Notes under the pieces: generated by a model | Databases searched by the model: none | Told to the model about the DNA's origin: nothing | The model's input: only the letters and a program-made list of their open reading frames with translations | From: Chrysomallon squamiferum | Lineage: Eukaryota > Mollusca > Gastropoda > Neomphalida > Peltospiridae | Direction: 5' to 3' | Assembly (NCBI GenBank): GCA_012295275.1 | Contig: CM022665.1 | Location: forward strand, 8,608,976 to 8,670,975 | DNA length: 62,000 bases | Made by a program: the position numbers and the translations under genes | Shown: piece after piece, positions 13,236-25,232 of the stretch | How positions within the stretch are numbered: position 1 is the first letter of the stretch | Layout: each line of letters starts with the position of its first letter

Positions 13236-14273
13236 TCATGCATTAATAAATTAAATAAATAAACACAGTTAGTAAAATCTTTCTTTCAAAATAATTTAAA
13301 TTATCTATCATGAAAATTCTAAAAATATTCTTAAAATGCTAAAGAATCCGAATTTTAAAACTTAAAATGTCTTTCTTCTGTCTTTTTTCAGACGACCAAT
13401 TGACACGAGAGAATATCTGGACAATCTCAATCCAAGAACATTACTCACTAAAGGCGCGAGCGTATTCCGGTCTTCAAGCAGACGACAGCCGGATTCCGAA
13501 TTACGGACAGCAGATCCTGGCTTTCCTAATCCACTTTATGGAACTACTGAACAGTCTATGGTTAGAAAATTAATACGCTATCATCTATATTAAACGCCTT
13601 CATCATTAACACATTTCATTAAGTAATAAATTAAAGAGTTATTTATTTCATCTCGAAAGTTATATCCAACACACTGTTTTTCTTAAAGAAAAAAAGAAAA
13701 AAGAAAAAAAAAGTATGACTTTTTCTTTTTTTTTTCTAATGCGCGCGAATATTTAATAAAATAACAGTTAAGAGACGTTTTATCTCTATTTTATTTTTAA
13801 CATTGATTTCATGATCTTCTTTTCAGGGAGCAGCAATGCCTCCCATGGAACTTATGCCAATAGAAGAACAACCCACTTTTGACGTCAGTGATTCTGGATT
13901 CAATAATCCACTCTATGGAACTATCGGTCAGGTTGGTTCACTGTTTTACTGAGTAGCTGATCAGTCTAATTTTGTCTTTACTTCTTCCTAATTTTCAGTA
14001 GGTTGGCAAGGTTGACTCGATATTTTATTGAGAAGCTCTGCCCTATATTTGTATTTATTCCAGTCTTAAAATTTATTTAAATTTTTCCCCCCAAATCAAT
14101 AATTTCGTGCGTGCGTATGTATGTGTGACGTTGTTTGTATTGGTATAATTTATAATATTTAACCTATTAAGAATGTGAAGAAATGCTGAGAAACATTCCT
14201 ATTTCTTTTTCAGAATGAACCACAATTCCAGGATCCAAGTTCAACTAATATACCTGATAGCAGCACTATTTAA
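7629..14273 (+). CDS. AMN: Amnionless orthologue (cubilin co-receptor subunit)
   Basis: Thirteen coding exons: 7629-7668, 8426-8586, 9154-9247, 9741-9961, 10119-10280, 10627-10717, 11023-11114, 11514-11640, 12047-12259, 12798-12906, 13392-13560, 13827-13931, 14214-14273; about 547 residues (human about 450). Start: a Met followed by a hydrophobic signal peptide ending near Cys18. The N-terminal block (KKWIKDTNFENANNWNAGR then PCGNDVV) is the amnionless signature. A Thr/Ser-rich stalk (exon 9) precedes one membrane helix at about residues 409-431 and a basic stop-transfer YRKKRIG. The cytoplasmic tail has two FxNPxY signals, FPNPLY (about 481) and FNNPLY (about 518). In vertebrates AMN escorts and anchors cubilin for endocytosis; insects use it in nephrocytes. 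The exon 6 donor is uncertain: the better-looking GTAAAT at 10723 would put exons 7-8 out of frame, so GTGTGG at 10718 is chosen. Intron 8 appears to be GC-AG. An AATAAA follows at 14437. Confidence 0.9.
11642..11762. repeat. (CTA/TTA)n microsatellite in AMN intron 8
   Basis: Compound trinucleotide run starting directly after the proposed GC donor of AMN intron 8. The frame stays open through it, giving an apparent Leu-rich tail that is not real protein. Confidence 0.9.
12311..12352. repeat. (ACAT)n microsatellite in AMN intron 9
   Basis: Roughly ten uninterrupted ATAC/ACAT tetranucleotides. Confidence 0.95.
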
Positions 14274-14479
14274 CCAGTATTCAACCAAGAACTTCAATTT
14301 AATTATGATTTAAATCAGCTGCAGAAGATCACTTCAAAGCTACACCTGATTACATACATATGTAGATGTACCGATAAACTCGAAATTTTGTAACATTTTC
14401 TCTGTCGCGTAATTTTGGCGAGAATATTTTTTTTTAAATAAAAATGATGAAGCTTGAAATTTAATGTTTTTTGTTGTTG

Positions 14480-14523
<44 letters not shown>

Positions 14524-15318
14524 TCTTATTAATTATTACTTCTTTTTTCTTTTCTTTTCTTTTTGTAACAATAATACACTTAAGTTCAGAAAAATAATAT
14601 ATTTTAGAGAATTAGTAATGAAATATGTATTTCAGACAATTCGATGTCATAATTTAAAATTCTCAATTCCCAAAACATACATAAAATCATATTTTGGTGT
14701 TTCAAACGCAATATTTTGTAAAATACCATATCTCACATTTATTATTAGTTTTATGAGATGCAAAATGTATTTTATTTACGTCCATCAATGAACTCGATAT
14801 GTTTGCAGTTGTGTTTTAGGAGAAAGACGTGATGCTTGCTATGGCATTGCCCATCCTTGATGATTTATGTAGGTATGTGATAAAAAAAATTCAAGCACCC
14901 TCAGCTTCAACATAAATAACATTGTTGAAAAGAACTCTAAAATCCCTGTAAAAGACAACAAACATCATGTGATTCTGTTGAATATTAAGGAAGTTACAGC
15001 ATTTTAAAGTTTTCAATTAAAACTAATTAACTCTTCTATTATTTACTGCATTTGCATTACAATTGCATGACCAAAATCGTATTGTTTTTCACTAAAATGC
15101 ATGTAACTTTCTTAAGAATCAAATTTTATTGGTGAAATTTGGAATGAAGATAGATGGTAACTAGTTCTCTCAATTCAAGCTATTAAAACTGCAATATAAA
15201 TAATTAGTAGTACAGTAGATTTTAATTAGTCTAATTTGGCCACTTCAATTAGCTGAAAAAGTTCCAACAAGAATCATACAGAAAAAGAGTTGTCCACTCG
15301 CTGCATTTCATGAATATA
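14274..15318. other. AMN 3' UTR and AT-rich spacer
   Basis: The AMN 3' UTR runs to the AATAAA at 14437-14442, followed by a (TTA/TTG)n microsatellite at about 14472-14523. The rest is AT-rich with one 106-residue open frame largely made of that microsatellite; nothing else is recognised. Confidence 0.5.
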
Positions 15319-15531
15319 CTGGGTTGAGCAATAAGTCCTTGCGGCTCATAGTTGATTCAAATTTATTGCAGAGGCATCGAAAAACTGGTTGACCATTGGG
15401 AAGAAGTGTTAAATAACAACGAAAAGTACATTATTGATTAAATTACATCGTCTTATCAGTTAAGCTTAAGTTTTCTTCTATGTAATTTATATAAATTTAA
15501 TTTAACCGCAGAGATTTATTCCTCAACCCAA
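15319..15531 (+). mobile_element. Internally deleted mariner-type element (213 bp)
   Basis: Terminal inverted repeats of roughly 27-29 bp: left CTGGGTTGAGCAATAAGTCC, right (reverse complement) TTGGGTTGAGGAATAAATCT, each continuing into a TGCGG step. Both ends are flanked by TA (15317-15318 and 15532-15533), the target duplication of Tc1/mariner elements. Inside, 15370-15441 reads as the last codons of a mariner transposase in frame to a TAA (GIEKLVDHWEEVLNNNEKYI then ID). The rest of the transposase gene is gone, so the element is non-autonomous. The family assignment rests on the C-terminal pattern and the repeats. Confidence 0.85.
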
Positions 15532-15533
15532 TA

Positions 15534-16030
15534 TTCATCATATGTTTCTGTGACCAATATGCCACAACACACTTACGTCCCTTAGCCTTCATTTTTTCAA
15601 TTCTGCCATTGTAAAGAATTTGGTGCCCATCTTCAAACCATACATGACAAATGTTACAGCCAACGGATTTGCCTTCCAACAATTCCTTGAGTTGTGTAAA
15701 AACATTCATCCACGGTCCCGTTAACATTTCGTCTAACAGGCCTAACACCTGCATTTCAACTTGCCCTGTTACTGAAACAGTCGGCCAAGACACTAGCATG
15801 CAATCCACCACAAGATATTTCTTGAACAATGAATGATGCTGAATATATATATCTGAAACAGAACATGAAGACGATTACCCGGAGAACGATTCCACGAGGG
15901 AGGTTGTGGTCATCAAGAAAAGCCTTGAACCTCCGGGGATCGCCCTTACTATCCTTAAACTGGAGTAATGATGTTTGAAGCACAGCAGTCATTTCCCCAA
16001 ATCTGTCCCTGTGCACCTCCTTCACATTCC
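15534..16030 (-). pseudogene. Frameshifted relic of a multicopy invertebrate gene family
   Basis: Two overlapping minus-strand open frames (16025-15756 and 15829-15497) read like pieces of one protein broken by frameshift. The first gives GDPRRFKAFLDDHNLPRG and, in a shifted frame, a GNRLHVLF step; the second gives VEMQVLGLLDEMLTGPWMNV. I recall this GNR(F/L)H...LGL(L/I)...TGPWM layout from a large uncharacterised gene family found in many copies in mollusc and other invertebrate genomes. That is memory, not a search. The downstream end is interrupted by the mariner mini-element, and similar sequence may resume on its far side. Function unknown; clearly not intact here. Confidence 0.45.
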
Positions 16031-16818
16031 TTCAGTACTGATCTAGCTTTTGTATCTATGGAGTCCAAAGGGTGTAAATGACAGTTTAACTCGTTTAAAG
16101 TCTTGGCTCAGGAAACGTTCACTAGCTGTACTGAAGCATGGTTTGCTGCACACCGGTGAGTAAGACTGTTGGATATATTTGAAATTAACCCCTGGCGTAT
16201 GGTTTGATAGTCTTTATCAAAGAAATGACATTACACCATGGCCAAGTTACAAACTGAATTACAGATGTGCTCATGATAGTCATTGGCTGTACCTCCAGGT
16301 AGCTGATCGGCAGCAACGACAGAGCATATATATGTTGCTTGGCAATACCAGTCCTTGGATTGGGGAATTTTCTTTTCCGCTTCATGCTAGGCATTCTGAA
16401 AAGAAGGCCAACATAATAATAATTATTATAATTACTAAATTTTGAAATTAGCTCAGTATTTTATGTTTGTTGTAGAACTGGTGTGGTGCATGTGGATACA
16501 GAGTGTAAATATGTTTTTAATAAAATTGTCTGTAAGTCCCTTTGATGAGAGGACGCCTGCTGAGCCTCAGAAGTGTCCCTACAAGACAGTACCACTGTAT
16601 AATCATAACATGGCAAATATTGAACAGATAATTGTCCATACGTAAACAGTCGATAAAACACGAACTTTTGATTTCACGAAAATACCCGACGTTTTCCGAA
16701 TGGACGTAAACAAGCATAAACATGATTTTCGCTGTCCACACTGACAACAGAAAAACAAATTTTGTCCTTTTCTAATGCCAACTTTAAAAAGCATGAAATG
16801 ATTTCACAATTAAGCAAA
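16031..16818. other. Spacer and LRRC73 upstream region
   Basis: Contains several short open frames on both strands that resemble nothing I know; some may be further debris of the adjacent pseudogene. The last 200 bp should contain the LRRC73 promoter and 5' UTR. Confidence 0.35.
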
Positions 16819-19073
16819 ATGCTGACGAGTTCTGCCTGTTATACAAATGAAATTCTCAGCAAAGAGGAAGTGAATAAAATATGTGATTCCCTGAAAAACG
16901 AACAGTTGAGAATGGTTTGTTTGCGGCAGTGTAAAGTTAGTGACAGCGGATTTAAACGAATAATGAAACAATGCGGTACATCTAAATATTTATTGCAGCT
17001 GACACTTAATTTAGGAATTGTAGCAGATCAAAACAGAATTGAACTTCTTGGACAGGCTTTACGAAAAAATAAAACGTTAAAAGGTTTACTGTAAGGGAAC
17101 ATTTTTTTTAAAATTTTAATTTAATTTGAAATTAGATTTTATTCCTCATTTACTAATGTCATTGTTAATCCAAACTAGAATCGTTTTATTATATATGGAC
17201 CTTCATTTCCTTACATATTACATATTTAAATTTATAAATAAAACAAATGGACTATTTATTAACAAGTTTAAATACTGATGATGCTATAAATAATAAATCT
17301 TTCAGCATTAAGTCATTAAGATTAATAGGTAATTTACTTAAAAACAACACGTGCAAGTATAGTTACGTGTTAAGAAGCAGTACAGACAAATAATTGTTTT
17401 AATATTAAAAATCATTCTAGTAGTTATTTAATATCAATCTAGAAGAACAGATAATAGACTCCTTTTTTTTTTCTATTCTTTTTTCTTTTGTTGTTTTGTA
17501 TCTTGTTACCTGTATTGTTACAGAATCCATGGAAATCCAATTGGTGATGATGGTCTTAAGATAGTGACAGAAGCTCTTAGTAAGAATCATAACATCAGCA
17601 GTTTGGATATTGGTGACTGTCAGCTTGGTGATGCATCAATAAAATATTTAAAACCACTTCTGAATCCTGAAGATGAAACACCTGGTAAAAATTTAATAAA
17701 ATTATATACGTAGGAATACACACACGTGCACATATCTAGTTTTATTATATACACAAGATTAATGTATATATTCTCTTCAGCACCCCATTAGTTTTTTTTT
17801 TTTTTTATTACTATTACTATTTTCTTCAATAAACAAAAATACCCATCATTTATTCATTTCCTGATTAAATGTGTAAATATCTAAATACCAGTTTTTTAAT
17901 CTTTCTCAAAAAGATGTTTCCAAAAAAAGAAAATAAAAGTGTTAAGTAATTTAATTCTGGTTTATAATTTTATTAATTTTAATCATCTCTATTTGATTAA
18001 CTTGAAGGTCTAACTGAACTGACTATTAGTGGTAATGTCAACATCACAGATCATGGATGGGCTGTTCTGGCTATGTGTATTTCAACTTCTCCATGTCTGA
18101 GGTCTTTGTATGTCGACTACAACAAACTTGGTGACAATGGTGCTAGTTGTCTCCTCATTGCTGCAGCTGCTAGTCAGATGATTGAAGTTCTAGATCTAGA
18201 AGGAACTGATCTGACTGAAAAAACTGGAAAAGTAAGGGATTTTATAATTTTATAATCGTTCATGAATTGGAATGCAATAATGATTTTTCACTGAAGTGAA
18301 ATAAATGTTATTATTTGAATGTTTATTTTTCATATTATGGTACCATTCATTAAGAAGTAATCGATTATGATGACTTTCAAATATCTTATTTAATACTTTT
18401 GTGTGTGATCAAGATTTTTGTGAAAATTATTTTATTACATTTAATTTCAAATAGTTGTGTCTGTTTTTCATCAAAGTGAAAAATAATGTGAATGAATAGT
18501 TTTCTTAATATACACAAGAGATATTACTTATTTTAATAATAGGTGCTAGAGTATTCTGTTCTTACTACTTTTTATAATCATTTTGATTAAAAAAAAAAAA
18601 AAATGTATTTAGTTTATTTATTCCAGCTTGTCATGGAACTTGTCCAAACTTACCCAGGACGATTGAGAAAAGTGTCTTTAGTTGGAAACAAAGTTCGTAA
18701 AAGTACTATGGCAGTGATTAACAATATACTGAAAAGTAATGCAGATTCTGACGAAGTGCAAGAGACCAGTGAAGATGACCTGTGGACAGCATCAACAGAC
18801 TGGACATCTGAAACTGGCACCAGTACTGAAGCATCTGCTACAAAGACTTCTAGTACCAGGAGTGCTTCTGGTACTGAGTCTAACTCAGGATCAGAGTCAT
18901 CATCATCTGAAAAATCCAGCTCTGGATCAAGTCAGACTGGTACTGTTAAAGGTAGTGATAAAGAAACAGCCATGTCTCAGAATAATGAGGATAAAAATGT
19001 GAATAAAAACAGTGAAGAAGAAAAGGAAGATGATTCTGAGGAAGAATTAAAAGAGGTTCCAGTGTATTGGTGA
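16819..19073 (+). CDS. LRRC73: Leucine-rich repeat-containing protein 73 orthologue
   Basis: Four coding exons: 16819-17090, 17524-17684, 18008-18231 and 18627-19073; about 367 residues. I chose the Met at 16819 because its first residues (MLTSS) line up with the vertebrate N-terminus and the exon also begins LSKEEVNKICDSL, equivalent to the vertebrate LSGAEVRDICRGL. In-frame Mets at 16762 and 16798 are alternatives. The body is a run of ribonuclease-inhibitor-type leucine-rich repeats (residues about 25-250), including LTISGNVNITDHGWAVLAMC and EVLDLEGTDLT. The tail after residue 250 is a Ser/Thr- and Glu-rich disordered region, longer than in vertebrates. The molecular role is poorly known; LRRs suggest protein binding. 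AATAAA signals lie at 19077 and 19666. It converges on WARS1. Confidence 0.9.
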
Positions 19074-20192
19074 ACCAATAAAATTGATAGCCAATTATTT
19101 AATAGCCTTGATGAGCAAGTTAAAGTGTATCTTCGGTGTTATTTGATATATATATATATGTAAGTGGCTTAATATGTTACACATATTTGCAAGTTGCTGT
19201 TTTATAACCAATTTTTCCTAATGAAATATAACAATTACCTCATGAAGTGATAATTTTATAGTTGTTGGATTCTCCAGTTTTAATGGACATTCCTAAATGG
19301 TAAAATATCAGACACACCCCATCACAACAAAATTTATATTTATGGTAGCAATTAATTAAAAATGGATGGCCATAAAAATGCATCACTTGGTGGTATAGTA
19401 ATGTCTAATTTTAATGTACACATTTATAAATATTTATATATTTTTATTGTTTAGTTGACTAGTGGGTGTTAAAAATGGCTTCATAGACAGTCTATATTTT
19501 AACAGGAACCATTCATCCATCTACATTAACAGGATACAAACAGCAGCCACAGTTTATGTTGTTAGTTTTATATCTTGAATTGTGGAAATGATGTGCTTGT
19601 TAATTAGTGACGTTAAGTATTGTTCATTAAAATTGATGTTTATCCACATTTAATTAAATGTGCCAAATAAAAAAAAAAATTTACAGTGTCCTGAGAACAC
19701 AAACATTTTTGTCCTCCACCTTTATTTTTCTCTGAGTAAGCCAAGCAAATAATTGTCACTTTTTGTGTGAACAATGCAAAATAAAAAATAACTCTGTAAT
19801 GAATGGCATGAATATCTTAGTGACTTTTATTTTATAAGCTTTTTATGAATACTGAACATTTCTTAAATTTAATCAAAACATTTTTGCATCATTTCAGAAT
19901 TAGCCTCAATTATTTTTAAACAATTAAATACATTTGAAACTATGAATTGTTATTAATACTGAACATGTGTTTTCACTGAAAACATATTCCCTACTGCTAA
20001 ACTAATTGATCAGTAATAATATTTTTCCAGTTGACCAAGATCTTTGAAAACCAGTCCTTGGGTATGTTGAGGAAGGTTGATCTTATGACCTGTTATCTCT
20101 CATTAACTGCACATAAACATGCAACAAAACAGATTACTGTAAGAGATAAATAATTTATTGTTGTTGGTTTTGTTTTTATTCTAGATGATTTG
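19074..20192. other. Convergent 3' UTR spacer, LRRC73 / WARS1
   Basis: AT-rich sequence between two convergent genes. AATAAA on the + strand at 19077 and 19666 could end LRRC73; TTTATT at 20154-20159 gives AATAAA for WARS1 on the minus strand. No open frame or repeat of note. Confidence 0.6.
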
Positions 20193-23100
20193 TCAATAAT
20201 CAAACTTCAATTTTCTTGGAGTCATGAACTTTTTAACAATTTCATCTGTGACTTGGGCTCGTTTTTCTCTGTGCTGGGAGACAAGTTCTTGTAATATACC
20301 AATCAGTTCTTTCTTCAGATACCCTGTCAACAACTCTCCACTTGAATAGTCCTAAAATAAGCATGTGTAATAAATAAATTTATGTGTTCAAGCTTAAATT
20401 TGGACAGATTATTCAAATTTGCCAAATTGATCTTTAATATTCCAATTAGTTATTCTTTGGATAATATAATTTTGGAATGATAATTAATATACAAACATAA
20501 ATAGATGCTTAAACATCTAAAAATTACTTTGGTCTAAAACTGGTATGAGAAAATGTTATGAATTACATTACTACTGCTCTTTCAATCTGAATTTGAATCT
20601 ACTTTATCTAACTGAAACTAATCATTTTATAAACAATAGTAGTGGCAGGGGAAATAACTGTTTATGAGATAATTACGTTTCTGATCTTCTCTAGCCGTTC
20701 ATCATCATCCAAGAAGAAAGTCAGGTATTGGTAAGATACATCAACATCACAGTTACCTCCCTTCTCTCTGTGTTCTTCAACTGTTGCACCACCTCCAGAG
20801 AATGCATATTTGTTTATCTGCAGAAAACAAAAACTATCATACAATTTTATAATTACCTGAATTACTCACCTTTCATCATAAGTTAAACTAATAAATAATT
20901 ATTATTTTAAGATTTACATATACATTTTTTTTTTTATTTAAACAAAAAACTAAAAAGTATTCAGAAAATAAATGATTTGTTCAGTTTGAACTTCTAAAAG
21001 GATCTTTCTGCAAGTGTTTCAGATAAATAAGATTACTTTATTATGTTAAATAAAATTACTTTGTCTTTTATTTTTTTGTTAGTGTCTGTCAAGAATATAG
21101 ACGAGTTCGGATCACTGGCACTCATTTTGCTTTGGGCTCCTTGCAAGGCAGGGAAGAATGTAGAATGAAGCAATGCTGGTTTGTGACAACCCATACGTGG
21201 GGCAACATCTCTTGTCATTCGGAAATATGGATCCTGTTAAGAAAAATATATTTTTATTAATTATTAGAAATGTCCCCACAGCAAAATGGGGAAAATTCCA
21301 CAGAAATGTATGGATCACATATTTAATTGATGTAACATAATGTTTTAGATGATTAGCCTTAAGTACTGCTACCAACAACTGACCAAAGAGTTTAAAACTG
21401 TTTTTCTGTTAATAATAATTAATTGATGTTACAAAATAAACACTAGTAGAAATGGTTTTTAAACCAATTTTATATACTTCCAATAAATAAGAACTTTTTA
21501 CTTCTAATAATTTTATAAAAGTGGTGTGTTTGTACCTGATCAATGGCACAGGGAATTAAGCAAGGTATATCAGCTCTTTTGTTAAATATGAGTGGAAACG
21601 AGGAACTAAAACTTGGTGATGCCTGGATTGCTGGGAAACTTATTTTTCCTATACAATCACTATCACCAAAACCAAAAATTCCTTTTACTTGATTGAATGT
21701 TACTAACTTCTGAACACGGCACATATTCTTGTAAAACTCAGGACAAGTTCTGCAAAATAAAAAATAAAAAATTCTGTACTGTTTACAATAAATATTACTT
21801 CTGTTCGCAGTCCTGAATTTTATCTTTTTAAGTGACAATTTCATCTGATGTTAGGTACACCCATGCTGGACTGGTCAATAGGTAGAGGCAAGACAATACA
21901 GACTAAGGATGAGGTAACCCTAACAGAAACTTTGAGTGATGAAGACAGAAGTATTGGCCACATGGCACTCTAATAGACCACAATACTATGCATCAACAAC
22001 TATTATGATTACATGTCACTTTTCTAACATCATGTAGTTGTCAACCAATTGAATTATATTAAATGTATCAGCAAAAGTTGTGTCTCTTTGTTTCTGTCAT
22101 CTTCAAATGTAGCAACAAGCAGCATGTGATACATAAAGTTTTTGAAGATGTTAAAGTAACAGGTGACAAATCATATTTAATTAGATTCATAATGGTACAG
22201 CTGTTTATGAGAGAAACATTACCCAATGTAATCAATATCACTGAAGATGAAAGTTTTGTCAATATCAAATCCAAGTGCTATGATGTCTTTAGCATTTTCA
22301 TAGGCCAGTCTATTTGCCTCTTCCAGTGTCAGATCCTTCCACAGAAATTTCTCATCATCAGTCAACTGTATGACTAATGGAACATCAAATGTTTCCTGTA
22401 ACCATCTGTTTAAATAAAAGTTCAAGTTTATATTAAAAATATTTTATCACCAAACAAAAATATATACACTAATACATTTATTGTATTTTACAAAGTAAAT
22501 ATAGAAGTAATGGTCACTTTGGTTTTACATGTTTCCCACAGGTCTTTAAAATCAACAAAAGTCCAGCATTTGAAAGCTGTCAAATATATGTATTTAAATT
22601 TTCTTAAATTTCAGGAAAATATTTTGCAGTTAACAACTTTTCAGAAGAAAACAAATATTCATTTTTACCAAAGTTCTGTTCTTTATTTACATCACATCAC
22701 TATTTTGTTTAAAACTGTATTTTATCAGAACTCCAGTGGTGATTGTAATGTTATGTTGAGGGCAATGTATGCCAGGAACAATGTCATAATCCTTTTTTTC
22801 TTCATGGATATCAACATGAATCTGATTAACATTAAGAGTTATTGTCAATACATAAATTATTCAAGGGAATAATTTATATTTCATTATCATGCAATACATA
22901 TACTTCTGTCTTACCCATGGTTTCAACTCTAAGAAAACTGTGCAGCTATTCACCTACTTACAACCTTTGCATTTATGTCTGTTCATAGGTGCAACCACAA
23001 ACAAAACAACTGAATGAAAAAAAGCTTAAAATAAGAATTGTAACAATATTGTTTGCTGAAACGACACAAATTTTAAAATTGTATTAACTTAGTAAAGATG

Positions 23101-23211
23101 AAGGGTATGAGATGTCCCATATGCATTGAGTCAGATGATGGTCCCCGACCTGTATACAGATAGAATGGTTGTTTTTTTTCATACATATCCAAGATCAAGT
23201 TCAAGTCTCTG

Positions 23212-23248
<37 letters not shown>

Positions 23249-24389
23249 ATGAAATCATTGAAATGAGATGAAAAAAAATAATATTAATAAGAATATAAAA
23301 AGTAAAACATATACATTTGATTGAATATTAACAATAGCAAAATTTTAGTCACATGCGTATGTTTATATACAGCATGAACCAATGGTAAAATAAATCATTT
23401 TGAATAGGATTCAAACATCTCAAAAATGTATTTAGACAAAAATAAAATTAATTATTCCAAAAATTAGTGGGTACTGGAAGATGAGTAAGGTAAAACTAAT
23501 TAGCTATTTACATAATCATGATAATGTAAATTTAAACACCTATGTGAAAAGAAAATTCCACGTCTAATGAAGTGGTGTGCAGGCTTGCCTGTGACCTGTT
23601 CCATTTTTCTGATAAGGGCTTCATCAACTTTTTGACTTCCAAATCGTTCTGTAAGAAAAAGGAAAACATCATTATCATAATAATAGTTTAAAAATCGTAC
23701 CTAATCGTTCTAAGAAAGATTTACCAGTGAACAATATATCCTCTTAATGTATGAAAATGCTTGCACATATTATAAATATATTTGAGCTTATTTAAGAAAA
23801 CAAACAAGTCTCTTTTTTTCTTTTTTTTTTTTTTTTTTTTTTTTTTAGATAATTCTTTTATAAATAGTTTGATATTACAGCTGAAAATTTCTAGATTCAT
23901 TTTGTTTTGGTTGGGTATTTTCTTCTTTTTTTTTTTTTCTTTTTTTTTAAAAAAAAAAAAAAAAATATACATGTATCTGTGACATTTTCTTTAACTTAAA
24001 AAGATTTATCAAGTTTACAGTAGCACAGTTCCTTTTACCTCAGTCACATGTTCTATGGAATTATTATTTTACAGATTTTATATACAGATAACAATACAAT
24101 ATTATTATAAAATAAATTAATATTTATGATATATAGTTGTCATATAATTATAATAATTATTAATAGTTTTCACTGAACAGTTTTGAGTTTAAATTTACTA
24201 ATCAGTAATAAGGATAACAAAGTGATAAATCTGAATTCTTAATTGACATCACTCACTGATAAGTTTGTCATAATCAACACCCTTTGCCGAACTGCCTTGT
24301 ACATCCCACGGCGTAACCAAATCCTCGTCCACGTTCTGGCCGTCTCCTATTTGTAAATCTGCTATCTGTTTTTCCTGTGAATCAGTCAT
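20193..24389 (-). CDS. WARS1: Cytoplasmic tryptophanyl-tRNA synthetase
   Basis: Eight coding exons in order of translation: 24257-24389, 23540-23648, 23089-23208, 22223-22405, 21536-21749, 21060-21233, 20677-20817, 20193-20351; all phases close, giving 410 residues. It charges tRNA-Trp with tryptophan in the cytosol, as a class Ic Rossmann-fold dimer. Seen: [18 protein letters not shown] at the N-terminus; [17 protein letters not shown] with the HIGH-type signature HMGH (residues 110-113); the KMSAS loop (about 289-293); [17 protein letters not shown]-terminus [12 protein letters not shown]. The start codon lies in the same exon as the first conserved block, so the N-terminal WHEP domain of vertebrate WARS1 is absent and the protein resembles vertebrate mini-TrpRS. 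No catalytic motif is missing. It is head-to-head with WDR25. An open frame on the opposite strand near 22063-22377 is only its antisense shadow. Confidence 0.97.
23211..23247. repeat. Poly(A) tract (poly(T) in the WARS1 intron)
   Basis: A long A-run on the + strand immediately next to the 3' splice site of WARS1 coding exon 3, so it serves as an extreme polypyrimidine tract on the coding strand. Confidence 0.9.
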
Positions 24390-25232
24390 TTTGATCTGAT
24401 TTTTTTTTTTACCTTAATGCTAACAAATGTTCCTGACTGTATAATTATTTCAATCCATACGTCAACGTAATGATCATTTTTTCAAACGATTACATATGTG
24501 CATGAATCATAGCGGTTAGCAAACCCGAAACCGGAAGAAGCATGCTATAACGTATATGCTATTGAAAAAGATGTTATTATTGGTTTGTAGCTTTTTATCG
24601 CAAAGTCAAACATTCGTGGTGATTGGTTAATTCATTCGACATTGACCAAGATGTCTGCGTCCACGAAAGACGTAATTACTTTGTTTTTTTCACAAAATAT
24701 ACCTTCAAATTTATTTCAGATAACTTTATCTTGATAATGCACATATCACATATATTTACAGCTTTGTTTTGCATTCATACATCACAGTGTCACTGAGGAT
24801 CTTGTGTGTTAATTAAACTTACTTTGTTTTAACCTGCATGTGACACCGTGTAGTGCTCAGAGCGGGAAGAGACAAACTGAAAGTTAGGAATACATTTAGT
24901 CATATATTTCTACTACAGCATATTTGTTTTACTTTGAGATTGTGATATGACCTAAAACATAAACTAAAAATAAGATGATAACTGTGTTATAATCATATGT
25001 TTTTAATTACTTAAGTAATTTAATGTTTTCTGGAATCATTTTTTTATTATATGCTGGATTATAGTGGATACAGTTATTCGATTTGAAACAACACTTTTGA
25101 ACTAGTTTAATTTTATGGTTGTTTTTTTTTTTTTATTATTATTTTTATAAAGATAATATTTGTACTGATATGGAAATTTCAGTTTTGCATTTAAATATTT
25201 TAAATTTGATATAACATTTGAAACTTTCCAGA
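24390..25232. promoter_or_regulatory. Shared divergent promoter region WARS1 / WDR25
   Basis: About 840 bp separate the two start codons. A noncoding first exon of WDR25 is implied because its first coding exon begins at an acceptor (TTTCCAG) one base before the ATG. Inside lie an ETS-type motif CCGGAAG (24531-24537) and two ATTGG (inverted CCAAT) boxes, near 24576 and at 24622-24626, as often seen in bidirectional housekeeping promoters. Transcription start sites cannot be fixed from sequence. Confidence 0.6.

Noticed and set aside
22063-22377. 104-codon + strand frame
   Set aside because: Antisense to WARS1 coding exon 4 and its intron; WARS1 is clearly the real gene.
25218-25232. Upstream in-frame Met for WDR25
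   Set aside because: It lies before a good splice acceptor, so it is intronic; the Met at 25233 aligns with the vertebrate N-terminus.
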